Shown here: positions 31,650 through 43,569 of the stretch, one piece after another
Layout: every line of letters begins with the position of its first letter
Numbering within the stretch: position 1 is the stretch's first letter
NCBI GenBank assembly: GCA_003255025.1
Contig: QANY01004038.1
Span: 1,382,793 to 1,446,792 of the forward strand
Source of the DNA: Datisca glomerata
Taxonomy: Eukaryota > Streptophyta > Magnoliopsida > Cucurbitales > Datiscaceae
DNA: 64,000 nt
Reading direction: 5' to 3'
The notes under the pieces: generated by a model
The model's input: only the letters and a program-made list of their open reading frames with translations
What the model was told of the DNA's origin: nothing
Database searches by the model: none
Program-made: the position numbers and the translations under genes

Positions 31650-32420
31650 TGAGGCCATAAGCATCCATATTGATAATATATGGATTATAATGGATTTTAA
31701 CACAAACTTTAATCTAACTATGAAAAGAAACAAATACACTCCTAAGTAATGCTACCCTAAATATTTCTTAGAGTTCCACTCAAGAGAATAAAATTGATAT
31801 GGTTGTGGAGATAGATTGAATTGAGCTCCATGCTAATTATTGTCATTGAATGACAAAAAAGTTCAAACTATATTAAATTTGTTCTCCATGGAAGTTTATA
31901 TAATTAATAATCTCCAATAGAATGTTTGCAAGGATATTGTTGAACACTAAAATGGTAAAGAAAACTATAGTTAAGGATCATATACAAATTATTGGTGGGT
32001 TTTCAACGAGATGGAGATTCCTATAACCAAAATCGATGGGGAAATCCAGATGGATATAGTCTCAGACACATAAGCAGATTCCTTACATCAGTTCATTATT
32101 GAAATAGTAACTCCAGATGGCTTTGGAAATTTTGAATATAGAATTTGTGTTATACTTGACCTGCCTACTTCTACTTTTGGGCTTAGGCTTATTCCAAATG
32201 CGATCAAGAAGATAAAGATCTCTAAATAGAGTTGAGTCAGAGTGAAAAAAAAAGGAGTAAGCTCTAATGGGAAGTGTTTCTATTGCGGGAAGACTAAAAT
32301 GTTTTCTTAACTTTGAAACAGCAAAATATGCATGTCATTGAGAAGTGATTAGCGACTGATTCTACTACTTTCAGGTGTGTAGTCTTTAGCATCACAAATC
32401 ACATTCACAATTCTTTGTGA
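31650..32420 (+). pseudogene. Copia gag remnant (plus strand)
   Basis: Blocks in shifting frames: NEMEIPITKIDGEIQMDIVS and DSLHQFIIEI, the conserved helix pair of copia gag, then KKGVSSNGKCFYCGK, the first half of a zinc knuckle at about 32270-32290; the H and last C are lost in a frameshift. Heavily mutated, no plausible start. Confidence 0.65.
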
Positions 32421-34915
32421 AAGTTCTAGGAAGTGATCAGTGTCTTATTCTACTGTCTCCTCATGTGTAGTCTGGAACCACTAATTACATTCACAATGCT
32501 TTGTCAAGGTTCTAAGAAACCAGAAAACTAAACGAGGAAGATTACATGTTGTTCTTTAGATAGAGACATATGCACTAATTTTAAATAGTAAATTTATTAC
32601 TACATTTTTGCTATATGATATGGAGTTAAATAATAGTATATATAGTATATAATAGTAGATCAAATTTTCTCAAGTCAACTATATGTCTGTGACATACATC
32701 TAGGTCATATAATCTAAGTATGGACTCAAAGGCTAATAAGAGATGAAATGGATGGTCATTATCATTTAGAGCTATTAGGTGTAAATGAATCTATTAGAGT
32801 TAAGATTATGACCAAGAGTCATCTAAAGAAAAAATGGCATAGAGGCACGTGATGTTAGTATTAGAGTATATTGTATGAGTTGACAAGTCGAAGTCATGGT
32901 GAGAGGTGACATGAGTATAATGTCAATTTTGTTTATGGGTACTCTGGATAGAACTATATTTGTCTTATGCTTCTGGACTTTGAAACTTGTAAGAAAACAA
33001 AAAGTTTTGAATAGAAGTTGAGAAGGTATATAGAGAAACAAACTAAATCAATTTGATTTAATCAAAGAGGTGAATACCTCTCAATTACATTCATAGACTA
33101 CTTCATAAATATTGAGATTCCATCCCAATTAGTTACATATGGGTTACCCAAAGAAAGGTGTATGTAGAAAAAATAAGTCTCTTTTGAACATGACGAGATC
33201 TATGTTTAGTTATTTAAATAACCAATATTCTTTTTTAGAATTAGCTTAATAACTGATGTATTAGGAATCTAACATCATCTAAGGAAGTACCCGAAACACA
33301 ACAAGAATTATGGTATGTCGTAAACCTAGATTATGTCAACTTCATATATGTAGATGTCCAGCACACATGTTTAGGGAAATTGCTGCCAAGCTAGATGGTA
33401 GATAGAAATGATATCTATCTGTAGGCAATGCAAAAAGGAATGTGGGTTATTTATTTTTATAGCACCACCAATAGGAAGTGTTTGTATGTACAAACATTAT
33501 GTTCTTGGAGGAAGATTATATTTTAAAAAGAAATATCTAGAAGCAACACAGACATAGAAGAAATATAATATAATGCTTTTCCCATGCAATCCAATTGGTA
33601 ATAGATAAGTCTTAAGTTGGTGAGAACCTATTTAGTTAACAGAACAAAAGTGAAATACTTCATAATACTACATAACCTTGTTGTAGTGGGAGCGTTTCTA
33701 ATTCTTATGAGGAATAAATAGTATAGGGAAAGTCTGGTATGGTAATCTTAATGGAACATGAGCTAGATCCCATCAGTGCATTCTAGTGGGAGGAGATAAT
33801 GACCAACTAAGTTATCCATGTTCAAGAGAGAGACTTTTGAGTCCATCTAAAATGAATATGACTCATATCCTGATAACCTCATAGAGGTAGTAAATGAAGT
33901 CAAGTAAATCATTGGCTTCAAGCGGTGAAAATACGATTAAATATAATGGAGTACTGAAGCTTGTAGAAGCTCCCAAATTATTAGGTTCTATAGATCTACA
34001 AGCGAAGTAAGACATCAATTCAATGTCATGACCTCCAACGCACACTTAGTGATAAATGGCATATTTAGAGAGAAGATATTGAGTATAACAAATCATTTTC
34101 ACTAGTAACCATGCTGATATCTGTAAAGATATTGTGTCCATACAACTCATCTCGTTTAGGAATTTTGGAAAATGGATGTCAAGAAATTTTTTTTTATGGT
34201 AATCTTGAAATGAATATCATTATGTCTCAAGATTTTGGATTTGTCTCCAAAGGCTAGAAATTATGACATACAACATGTAGTATGGACTGGGAACATTATA
34301 TTGATCTTGGAATCAAACTTTTGATTTTGGCAAGGTCATAATGAGCCATTTGAGTACAAACTGAAGGAAGGAAACATAATGGTTTTCTTGATACTTTATG
34401 TAGATGACATTTTATCATCATGATCGATGTAGAGTCAAATGTCAATGATAAAGCCATGTTTGTTTGAATATATGATATAAAGGACTTTGGAAAAGAGGTT
34501 TCATTATAAGAATTAAGTTCTTCGAGACTTAGATATAAAATGAAGTGCTTATCCAGAAATACATGGATAATAATATGTTCCTTAGGTTTGCAATGTAGGA
34601 TCCTAAGAAAAGGATTGTTACATTTTCAAGATTGGAACCCACATATCATGTTAGTGTCTTATGACGTAGGATGAAATAAATAACATGATAAAAGCTCTCT
34701 TACTCTTGACAGTTGGAAGTCCTAAATATGTTAGATTGTTCATCAAATAAGATGTATATTTTAGAGTAGGCTTAGTCAACAGATATCAAGCGAACTCAGG
34801 TAGAGTTCACTGGATAGTTGTGAAACATATATTCAAGTATCTTAGGAGAATTAGGGATTATGTGCTTATTTATCATGATGAGAGTCCAATACTAATTGGG
34901 TACATGCATTCAAAT
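32421..34915 (+). pseudogene. Copia integrase, reverse transcriptase and RNase H remnant (plus strand)
   Basis: Integrase C-terminal part at 33250-33530 shows SKEVPETQQELWYGRKPRLC and AAKLDGR, GNAKRNVGYLF. RT follows from about 33780: VNEVK-IIGFK, EYNKSFSLVTMLI (equivalent of the Y-E-TFSPV motif), ILENGCQEIFF, then VFLILYVDDIL with the catalytic YVDD intact at 34397-34408. The tail at 34800-34915 shows NIYSSILGELGI-like and FKYLRRIRDYVLIYHDESP, the start of RNase H. The order is copia. Every block is separated by stops or frame shifts, and protease and N-terminal integrase (32421-33240) are hardly readable. Confidence 0.72.
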
Positions 34916-35690
34916 AGAAGTATAAAACCACAAGAAGGAAAGATTGTTTTTCCTTTTATACCTCCATTTTAAAATAGACCAAAAAATGCGGAGTAGTAGC
35001 AGAACTAGAATTTTAGAAAGGAAAAGAATAGAGAGAGCTTGCTTGAACCTAGGAAGTGATGAGGATAATGACACACATGAAGGTAACCTAGAGAGTTGTC
35101 CCTTGAATAACCGAGAAGATGAGCTAATTAGAGGAAGTAAATGAGATTTGCTGGATTCTGGCCCAAATGTGTCACTATCGCTCTGTCTGATTACCAAGAA
35201 TTCTAAAAGTACAAAGAAAGATGAAGATGGAGGAGACCAACAAATGGCTTAAGACAGAAGGAGGTTACAATGACGAGATGGAGGACACACTCAACTCCAA
35301 CAGAGAAGAGATGGAAGACAGACACCATATAGCAAAAACAATGCCACAAGAGATGGAGAACAGACTCCATACGACAAAAATGATGTCGCACCATGAGAAG
35401 GGGTGTCAGATATAAAGAACTGTCCAGAAAAAACCTAAAGTTTTCATTATATAACCACTCCAATTGACATAGTGAATGGGGTTTGGGACTTGTCTAAAAT
35501 AGGTATATAAAACGACATAGTTGATCAAGTATTTGTTCGATTCAGTTTGGTTTAGTTCCAACCTTCTTAAAATATCTAACCAACCCAAAATTTTGGTTTT
35601 TCTATAATTTCCAACCAAACCGAACAGTACATACGCCTAGAACCTACTAAATCGATCACTTTTAGCTTGGTTTAGTTGGTTCGGTAAAAA
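34916..35690. other. Unassigned stretch with a short acidic repeat
   Basis: Not recognised. At 35270-35400 two units of about 45 bp repeat (GAGATGGAAGACAGACACCA and GAGATGGAGAACAGACTCCA), giving a charged open frame at 35221-35415 without family resemblance. From 35520 to 35645 there are several GTTTGGTT and AACCAAACCGAAC words, as seen near the ends of some non-autonomous hAT elements; no target duplication was found. Confidence 0.35.
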
Positions 35691-35704
35691 ATTGAATACC
35701 CTTT

Positions 35705-35905
35705 AGTAGGAGCTTTCCCATTTAGTTTGAGCTTTCCTGTGACTTGCTCCTAGGTACTTTTATATACTATTCTAAGGACTAAGTCACTGGCTTCAAATTT
35801 GTGGGTGTTCACACTTTTACTGAAGACTGAAATGCCTTTGTGCATGGGGCCTCTAGCCAAGTAAGTGTCATTTCCCAATAACACATTGGTGTTCCCTTTT
35901 TGTGA
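35705..35905 (-). pseudogene. Gypsy integrase C-terminal fragment (Tat-like)
   Basis: On the minus strand VNTHKFEASDLVLRIVYKST then GKLKLNGKAP match the pattern of the integrase C-terminal strand region in Tat-type elements (R.F..GDLVLR ... GKL..NWEGP). Short and with a stop between blocks, so identification is tentative. Confidence 0.5.
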
Positions 35906-35934
35906 GTTGAATTTGGTTCGTGGGCATCCCAGTT

Positions 35935-37059
35935 TCTGAACGAATTATCACAACGGAAATTTGTCTCAAAAATTAAAATCTAATTATTAAACAATCTAAT
36001 ATATGTTAGAACGAACAAGAAATCATACACTTCATGCGTGAACACCAAAAATAAAGCTTTTTCATCAACATTTAAGCCTCGATCTACGTGTGAACCTTGT
36101 CATTGATCTATGCATGAAACTTTGAAACTGTGAGAGAGTCGTCACCCCATGCCATCATAAGTCGTTGACCGCCACTTGCCCTTAAAATCCACACGTTGTT
36201 TAGTTGACTACTAGATATCCATAACTTACCTATTTATTACTTACAGAGGGTACATATAAATTATAGGCTAGCTCGAAGACCATAAGGATATAAATTATCA
36301 TAACAAAATAATAATAAACTCTACCGACCAAACTCATTATCAGATTTATAAATTCATAATGATAATTTATTCCACTATAAAATTATGATTGAACTCCATT
36401 CGTATTTTATTACTCAATGTAGTTATCCTTGACATGTTACATTATGTTTGGCATTTCTATAATGCAACATTGTGTATAATTTAGATAAAGTACTATCTAG
36501 CTAATATATACACCTCGTATTCCTCAAGTTCCAAAATGCGTTCTACTTATTAACTATGATAATTTTCACACTTGATGCCTCAAATATTTGTAGGCTGAAT
36601 TATTGAGTTGTTAGATAGTGAAGATGTATAGATTCTCAATAGCAGAATTTATAGATACTTTCAAGTAAGTGACATTGTATCCTTTGGCAATGAGTTATGA
36701 TTTTCTAAAGATAATACTTTTTACTGAAAATCAAACTTGTTATGCATTCAATGGATTCCAAACATACTAGGACATTAAGCAGGTACTCCACATATTGACG
36801 AATGTGAGTCACTCCACATAATAGATTTAATGCACTACAGTCTATCTTAGTAAAGCGTTTAGCTTCACTAGTGTGAATAATGAATGCTTTCAAGTCAGAA
36901 ATAACTCTTGATTAAATATATTATTCCCATGAGCTAAACTTCATAGGACCCAAAAATTAAGTACTATTACGTTTGTGAGCATTTTACAAGATTGTATTGC
37001 ATGTAATTATAAGAATATTCATTTCTTATATTCTTATACTTTATGGAACAGTTCTAACA
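35935..37059 (-). repeat. 3' LTR of a minus-strand copia element
   Basis: Starts on the minus strand TGTTAGAACTGTTCCATAAA at 37059, preceded by a purine-rich AATTGAGAGAT tract (37060-37070) and the copia pol tail. It runs about 1.1 kb to a poorly fixed end near 35935. No coding motif; short frames on the minus strand at 36705-36893 are chance. Confidence 0.6.
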
Positions 37060-37200
37060 ATCTCTCAATTGTGCCAAGGCATCTCTACAGCTAACTTAAC
37101 CACCATGTTCTCTACACGTACCTCAAAGACATTTGTTGTTCAAGTCTTTGTAAATGGGTCTACCAGGTTTTCGATTAAAGTAATCTAATGGTCATTTTAC
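37060..37200 (-). pseudogene. Copia RNase H C-terminal tail
   Basis: Minus strand: LIENLVDPFTKT, then VFEVRVENMVV. ENLADPFTK is the typical end of copia pol, just upstream of the polypurine tract and 3' LTR. The rest of pol is not adjacent; a further minus-strand copia integrase fragment lies at 38474-39070. Confidence 0.72.
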
Positions 37201-37669
37201 AACTCTATTTCTACAGGTTTTAGGTTTCACATTAGGGGAAAGTTTTTGTTCAATAGCTCTACCGAGCCAAACCAAAACATTCACTTCAGTTTGCTTCAGT
37301 TAGTATAAAACATAGGGTTTAGTTAGGTTTGTCAGATGGTCAAAACAAAGTTTTAGCTCAGTTCAGTTTCTAGCAAATAACCAAAATTAACTAAACTGTG
37401 GACACCCCTAGCTCCTAAAAGACAGCAATAATTATCACGCAAGGAACCTACATTCTCCAGGACTCGAAAGGAGAGTCGATAAGAAAAGGTTAGAATCCCA
37501 TTAGCCTTAGATTATACCTTCAATTATTATTTAATGTATGAACCATACTTCATCATTTTTGGATAAATGTGAGTCATGCTACTTATTATGGAATCTCAGC
37601 AAGTATTGGAGTAAAGACCTATTCTAAGGTATTTTGATGAGCACAAAATTAAAGAACCAACAATGTAAG
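37201..37669. other. Unassigned stretch with GAACC/AAACC words
   Basis: 37255-37411 carries ACCGAGCCAAACCAAAA and ends AAACTGTGGACACCCCTAG, which looks like one end of a non-autonomous hAT-type element. The partner end and target duplication were not found. The rest, to 37669, shows nothing recognisable. Confidence 0.3.
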
Positions 37670-38330
37670 CCTCTCCAAAGGCCACGACCGCTGAAGCATC
37701 CTATTCACCTAAGATGACTAAGAGAAGGACCATGCATGGGGAGGAAGGAACACAATAGTCTTTTGTGGTGCCTAAGGTCACAAGATACTTGGAACAAAGG
37801 CGTCACTTAAGGCCATGACCGATAAGGCCTCCTACTAACCTAGATGACTAGAAGAAAGACCCTACATTCGGCGAAAGCACCACGATAGTCTTTCATGGCG
37901 TCTAAGATCAGAAGATATTCAGACGAAAGACCTTACCAAAGGCCATGTCCATTGAGGCCTCCTACTCACATAAGATAACTGGGAAAAAGACCATGCATAG
38001 GGTGAAAGGACCACGATAGTCTTTCATGGCGTTCGAGATCATAAGATGCTCGAATGAAAGACCTCACCAAAGGCCATGACCATTGAGGCCATGACTAGGA
38101 AAAAGACCCTGCATAAGAAAGAAGGACCAAATAGTAGTATCCCAAGGCACTCGAGATCACAAGATACTTTGATGAAAGACTTCACCAAAGGTCACAACTG
38201 TTGAGGCCTCCTACTCACCTATGACGACTAAGAGAAAAGACCGCATATATGGGAAATGACCACTATAATATTTTATGGCACCTAAGATTGCAAGATGCTC
38301 AAATGAAACACCTATCCCGACAAAGGCATC
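37670..38330. repeat. Tandem array, about 130-bp unit, about 5 copies
   Basis: Successive AAAGGCCATGACC-type unit starts at 37677, 37809, 37938, 38069, 38188 and 38322. Units include CCTCCTACTCACCTA-GATG, GAGAAAGACC-TGCAT, GGACCACGATAGTCTTTCAT and CTCGAATGAAAGACC. The 38069 unit has lost about 12 bases. No relation to the 187-bp or 88-bp arrays is visible. Composition resembles non-coding tandem repeats of Tat/Ogre-like gypsy elements, which is an inference. Confidence 0.85.
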
Positions 38331-38473
38331 AACACTGGCCACAATCTCTAAAAGTTGACTAAGCTTCGGGTGAATAACCTTATCCAAGTGAGACCACCCC
38401 TAGCGTCTGCCTCTGTGACCTCATCCCCCAATGCTCGGCCTAGCCCAAAGGAGAAGAAATAGGACTCCACTTA

Positions 38474-39070
38474 TCAAATTGTCAAGCCTTGGCCTCTAGT
38501 CGAAAAAGATTTCCACCAGAATGAGAGAGGTAATTTTGCATGAGAAAGAATTGTTAGGCCTTTTTCAACAATGTCTATATGCTTTCTTTCTACTTTAGCA
38601 TTATGTTGGTGTGTATAGGGACAAGTATGCCTAAAAACAATGCTAGTAGATTTAAGATGGTAAAAGTTATCTACAGTCATCATCATAATCAGTTTGGAGA
38701 CATTTTATCTTAGATTCAATGTTCCTCTTAGTGAAAACTTTAAAGTTTAGAATCACAGTTTTGCATCAGATTTTAGTTTAAAGGGAAAATCTAATTGTAT
38801 CTAATGTAATCATCTACAAAAGGCAATGTACTATCTATAGCATTCAAAAGAAAGATGGGGGGATCCTAAACATCAAAATACACTAATTGAAATTGTCTAC
38901 TAGTTTCGCTGCTAGATAAAGGAAAAGTAGACTGATGTGCCTTGCTAGACCTACATGAATCACAAAGGTAGGATATTAAGTACTATTGAAGGAAATATTT
39001 CCATGCTTTAGTGCTAGACTTAGAATTTTAAGGAAGTTTTTAGCATTGTAAGTTCTCTTAACACTCTTGA
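38474..39070 (-). pseudogene. Copia integrase fragment (minus strand)
   Basis: Minus strand in order: CDSCRSSKAHQSTFPLSSSE (last cysteines of the HHCC finger), RQFQLVYFDVXDP (first aspartate), LPFVDDYIRYN, then 38686-38474 with IVFRHTCPYTHQHNAKVERK and HIDIVEKGLTILSHAKLPLS, FWW. The glutamate of the DDE triad lies in KVERKH. The RNase H tail at 37060-37200 is on the same strand and could be the same element, split by the ~130-bp array. Confidence 0.82.
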
Positions 39071-39089
39071 TAAGAGATTTACCAATATT

Positions 39090-39888
39090 GATTTGGTGAG
39101 TAAAGTTTTCAGGCCGTTATCAACATCGTGGGCGAACAAATCAATTGCTAATTAAGAAGCAAAAGATCTTAAGACGCTTTCACGTGAAGAACTCATGTAA
39201 TCATTGATGACTTATAAAATGGAGTACATGGAAGACGATGTGGACTATGTAAAATGAAAAAATCTATTATTAAAATACAGACCCATTGAAAGTGAAAGTG
39301 AAAGTGAAGATGAAGAAGAAGATATGATGCACTTCACAAAGAGGTTTCGAAAGCTACTCACTAAGAGATGATGCACTTCAAAGAAGAAACTCAAAGAAAA
39401 GAGAAGTCTGACTGCAAATAAACATGATAAGGTACATATATGCATAATGGCACACGTAGACAAGGTTAGTAAGCTCAACCATCATAATAATCTTGATTTT
39501 TGATAAATCATATGAATTTAATTATTTTTTTCTATGCATTTTGAAAAGTAAAATCGTTTTATTTAAGAACGAGGCATACATTAGTGGGGATATTTTTCAA
39601 AAATTGACATTTTTAATTCATTTTGATGATTTCAAAGGGTGATAATTAATTGAGGAATGAGGAGAATTTTTTATTAATAAAAAATTGCGAAAGGGGGAGT
39701 ATTTTTAAACAAATGACATGTTTAATTCTTTTTTATGATTTCAAAGGAGGAGAAATATAGTTACTTACAAAAGGGGGAGGATTTTAAAAGTTTTAAATTT
39801 TAGAAATATTATCTCATATGCGTAGGAGAATTTTATAGCTAATATATTTTTGCAATCAATTGTTTGTCATCATAAAAATTGGGAAGAT
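39090..39888 (+). pseudogene. 3' end of gag and polypurine tract region of a gag-only copia element (second internal copy)
   Basis: Direct repeat of about 41575-42351. It encodes blocks of gag end (MEYMEDDVDYVK, then an acidic ESESESEDEEEDMMHF stretch) and then VHICIMAHVDKVSKLNHHNN before non-coding AGGGGGAG-rich sequence and the tract AATTGGGAAGATT at the LTR edge. Protease, integrase and RT are absent, at the same junction as in the downstream copy. Confidence 0.78.
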
Positions 39889-41042
39889 TGTTGACACTAA
39901 TATTTTAATTAAGGTGACGATTTTGATTATGGAAAATAATACGTGGACTAATATTTTAATTAAGTGTGTATGTTCTAAATAATCTGAAAATTAGATTAAA
40001 ACACTTAATCTTAGTGTTTAAGTAAAAAGAATAAAGGATAATCGAAACCGTAAAATGGCGAGATACGCTCGGCATAATACGAAAGGCATAAACCTTTGAA
40101 CTCTAAATGGCCTAAATTAAAGATGGATAAACTCATAATGCTTCAAGGAATTAGAACCGGACTGAACCGCTCATAAACTAGATTGTAAAAGACCGAACCA
40201 GATATAATTGTGTGAAAATTTCAAGGCCCGGTTCAGTGTCCAAACCATCACAATTTTAGGGGTCAATTCATTCATACCGGTGGGAAATCGGTGGACTGAT
40301 TTGGAACCGATCAGACCAATTCCATGAGTGGCCTACAAAAAAGATAATTACTTGCGTAATTGCCTAACCGGTCAGACTGGTGCTTGTTTAGGAATAATTC
40401 TCTAAATCAAGCACCAGTTCCACTAGTTTTCAAACCGATTTGACCGGTTCAATGATGATTCCTCTGCCCTATAAATAGATGAGCGATTTATACATTCCAA
40501 CACACCTCTCCACATATCTCCACTCCTCTCCGATGAAGTTATGTATAGTTTAATATTTTGAGAGGCATGTATTTTGAACGAGTATTTGAGAAATTTTCAA
40601 AAATGAAGCTAGTAAATATTGTGAGAAAAAAATAGAGAGATCACTCTATGAGAGAGTTTGTAAGAGATTCAAAGATCTCAGCCGAGTTGCATTGTTAATG
40701 TCTCATTGGTCTTCACCGTTAAGAAGATCGTGAGAGAAATCTTAAAGGGGGGATCCTTGTAACGTGGATGTTGGGATAGGTTTTCCTGAACCAAGTAAAA
40801 ATATCGTGTGTCAAATCTCTCTCTTTCTTCCCTACTCTCTTTACATTTACATGCACTTTATTTTTAGTATTTTAATTTCTTGCATGTTTATTAAGGCTAT
40901 TTATTTCCGCATTTATTATATTATTTCTTGATTAATTTACTTTGTAATTAATTTTATGTTTCAAGTAATTTTATTATTTTATATCAAATATTTCTTTTTA
41001 AATATTTTTCCTGAATAAAAGAGGTGTTATATTGATCTTACA
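39889..41042 (+). repeat. Copia-type LTR 1 of the gag-only element
   Basis: Starts TGTTGACACTAATATTTTAA after a purine tract and ends GATCTTACA right before the primer site. Aligns with 42352-43495 (shared blocks AATAATACGTGGACTA, AATCGAAACCGTA, CATAATTGTGTGAAAAT, ACCGGTCAGAC). It has CCGGTTTGACCGGTTCAAT-type words and a CTATAAATAG box at 40470, a plausible core promoter. Confidence 0.85.
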
Positions 41043-41058
41043 ATTAGTATCAGAGTTT
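41043..41058 (+). other. Primer binding site of the gag-only element
   Basis: ATTAGTATCAGAGTTT follows the LTR end directly; TATCAGAG matches the initiator methionine tRNA primer site of copia elements. Confidence 0.82.
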
Positions 41059-41094
41059 GGTGTTCAAATATCTAAAACTTAATTATCTAAAGCT

Positions 41095-41905
41095 ATGGTA
41101 TCATTTTTTAATTTTCAACAAGGGCAATCGATTTTAAAACCTACATATTTTTATGGAATAGATTACAACTTTTGGAAAATTAGAATGAGAATATTTATTC
41201 AATCTCTTAATTATAATTTGTGGGAAATTGTCAAAATTTGTCTTTATATGCCTAAGTCACGAGATTTGACCAAGAATGATAAAATTAAACTATCTTTAAA
41301 TGCTCAAGCGAAAATGTCTTATATCGTGCCTTAAGTATAAATGAATATAATTGTATTTGTATGTGTGAATCTGTAAAAGACATTTGGCATGTATTAGAAA
41401 TCACATATGAAGGCACAAATGAGGTTTTTTAGAAAGAACGAGTATTTGAGAAATTTTCTCATGCATAAGTATGAAATGTTTAATATGCATAAAATTGAAA
41501 GAACTGAAGACATTTTTATACGTTTCAATAGCATCGTAAATTCTCTTAACGCTCTTGGCACAACCTTTACTAATAGTCATTTGGTGAGTAAAGTTCTCAA
41601 GTCGTTATCAACGTCGTGGGAGAACAAGACAATTTCTATTCAAGAAGTGAAAGATCTTAAGACACTTTCACTTGAAGAACTCACGGGATCATTGATGACT
41701 CATGAAATGGAGAATATGGAAGAGGATGTGGACTACGTAATAGAAGGAAATCTATTATTCAAAGCCACATCTATTGAGAGTGAAAGTGAAGATGAAGATG
41801 AAGATCTAATGCACTTCATAAGAAAGCTTTGAAAGCTACTCACTAAGAGATGATGCACTTCAAAGAATAAGCCCAAGGAAAATAGAAGCCCGATTGCAAA
41901 TGTAG
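41095..41905 (+). pseudogene. Gag of the pol-less copia element
   Basis: Start ATG 41095, 36 bases after the primer site. First frame (79 codons): SILKPTYFYGIDYNFWKIRM and IFIQSLNYNLWEIV, the gag N-terminal domain. After stops at about 41334 the second frame (41407-41832, 141 codons) has MHKYEMFNMHKIERTEDIFI, RFNSIVNSLNALGTTFTNSH, LEELTGSLMTHEMENMEED and an acidic SESEDEDEDLMHF tail. This is Sirevirus-like gag (structural protein). The usual zinc knuckle and all of pol are missing; the sequence passes to the 3' non-coding region at about 41900. One or two frame breaks only, the least damaged gag here. Confidence 0.85.
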
Positions 41906-42351
41906 GTACATATATGCATAATGACACATGTAGACAATATTAGTAAGCTCAATCTTCATAATATTCTTGATTTTGAGAAATTACATGAATTTTTTTTTAT
42001 TTTTTTGTATGCATTTTGAAAAATGAAATAATTTTATTGAAAAAAATGCATAAGGGGGAGATTTTTTAAAAATTAACTTTTAATTCATTTTAATGATTTC
42101 AAACGGGGATAATTGATTGTGAAAAGATGAATTTTTTTTATTCATAATAAAAATTGTGAAAGGTGGAGTATTTTAAAAAAAATTGACATGTTAATGATGT
42201 GATTTCAAAGGGGGACAAATATAGTTAACTTCAAAAGGGAGAGAATTTTAAAAAATTTAAATTTTAGAAATATTATTGCATATGCGTATGAGAAGTTTTA
42301 TAATTAATATTGTTTGCGATCAACTGTTTGTCATCATAAAAATGGAGAGAT

Positions 42352-43495
42352 TGTTGATCCTAATCAAGGTAATAATTTTGATGATGATAAATAATACGTG
42401 GACTAGCATTTTAATTAAAGTCTGTAGGTTCTAAATAAGTGAAAATAATGTTAAAAACACTTAATTTTAAGTGTTTTTGCAAAAAGAATAAAGGGCAATC
42501 GAAACCGTACATGGTGAGATACACGCGACATATTACGAAGGGCATGGCATATATCAAACGAACTCCAAATTGCCAAAATCAAAGTTGACTGAACTCATAA
42601 TGCTACAAGAAATTGAATACTGATTTGAACCACCCATGAACCAGATCATGGAAGATCGAACAAGACATAATTGTGTGAAAATGTCAAGGTCTGATCCACC
42701 CCCAGTTTGGTTTCCAAATCGGCTTAATTTTGGGGGTCAATTCGATCATAACGATGGAAAACGAGGCAAACCAGTTTGGGACCGGTTAGACTGGTTCCCT
42801 AACCAGTGAGACCGGTTTTACAATAAGGCTATTACTTGCCTAATTGCTAAAACCAGTCAGACCGGTGGAGAAACTGGTGTGACCGGTTTGTCAAAAGTGA
42901 AATCTTCCTTAATTGACGACCGGTCCGTCTGGTCTCCAACCGGTCCGATCAATTTCAATAGTGCTTTTCAACACTATATATACCCCCATGACATTCTCAA
43001 TTCCAACACACATCTCCACATCTCTCCACACTTCTTTGACAAAGTTCTGTAGAATTTAATATTTTGAGAGGCTTGTATTTTGAGCAAGACTTTGAGAAAT
43101 GTTTTAGAGAGAATCTAATAAATATTATGAGACAAAAATTGAGAGATCTGCTCTTTGAGAAAGTGACTGATTTTGTAAAAGATTCGAAGATCTCGAACGA
43201 GCGTCGTTGTCAATGTCTGATTAGCACCATAAGTCAATAGGGTTTGTAAAGGTTTGGTATTCACCGTTAAGAATATCGTTTGAAAAAAAACTTCAAGTGT
43301 GATCCTTAGAGTGTGGATGTAAAAATATTGTATGTCGTATCTCTCTCTTCCCTACACTCTTTTATTTATGTGCACTTTATTTTTAGTACTTAATTTCTCG
43401 CACGTCTAATTTCCATACGTTAGTATTATTTTATTTATTTACATCTTCATTTATTATAATTGCTCGATTTTTTATTTATAGTAATTAATATATAT
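42352..43495 (+). repeat. Copia-type LTR 2 of the gag-only element, 3' end truncated
   Basis: Starts TGTTGATCCTAATCAAGGTA after AAAATGGAGAGAT. Similar to LTR 1 until about 43495 (TTATAGTAATTAATATATAT), then replaced by another copia element. Several ACCGGTCTGACCGG-like words at 42780-42950 and a CTATATATA box at 42973. Confidence 0.82.
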
Positions 43496-43569
43496 TTCAA
43501 TCAGTTTGATTTTCAAAATTTAAAATCTTCCTTTTTGACTTTTCCCTCAAAAAATGGGTATCATACCGA

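Larger units (their letters stand above)
39889..43495 (+). mobile_element. Non-autonomous gag-only copia-type element (LTR-gag-LTR)
   Basis: LTR 39889-41042, primer site, gag 41095-41905, 3' non-coding region with AAGGGGGAG motifs, purine tract GGAGAGATT and LTR 42352-43495. No pol fits in the 450 bases between gag and the second LTR. The upstream partial internal copy (39090-39888) has the same structure, so the pol-less form existed before the tandem arrangement. It would need enzymes from an intact relative to move. Confidence 0.8.

Noticed and set aside
35399..37411. A 2-kb hAT element bounded by AGGGGTGTC and GACACCCCT
   Set aside because: The ends match for only about 9 bases, no 8-bp target duplication is visible, and a complete copia LTR with its pol tail lies in between.
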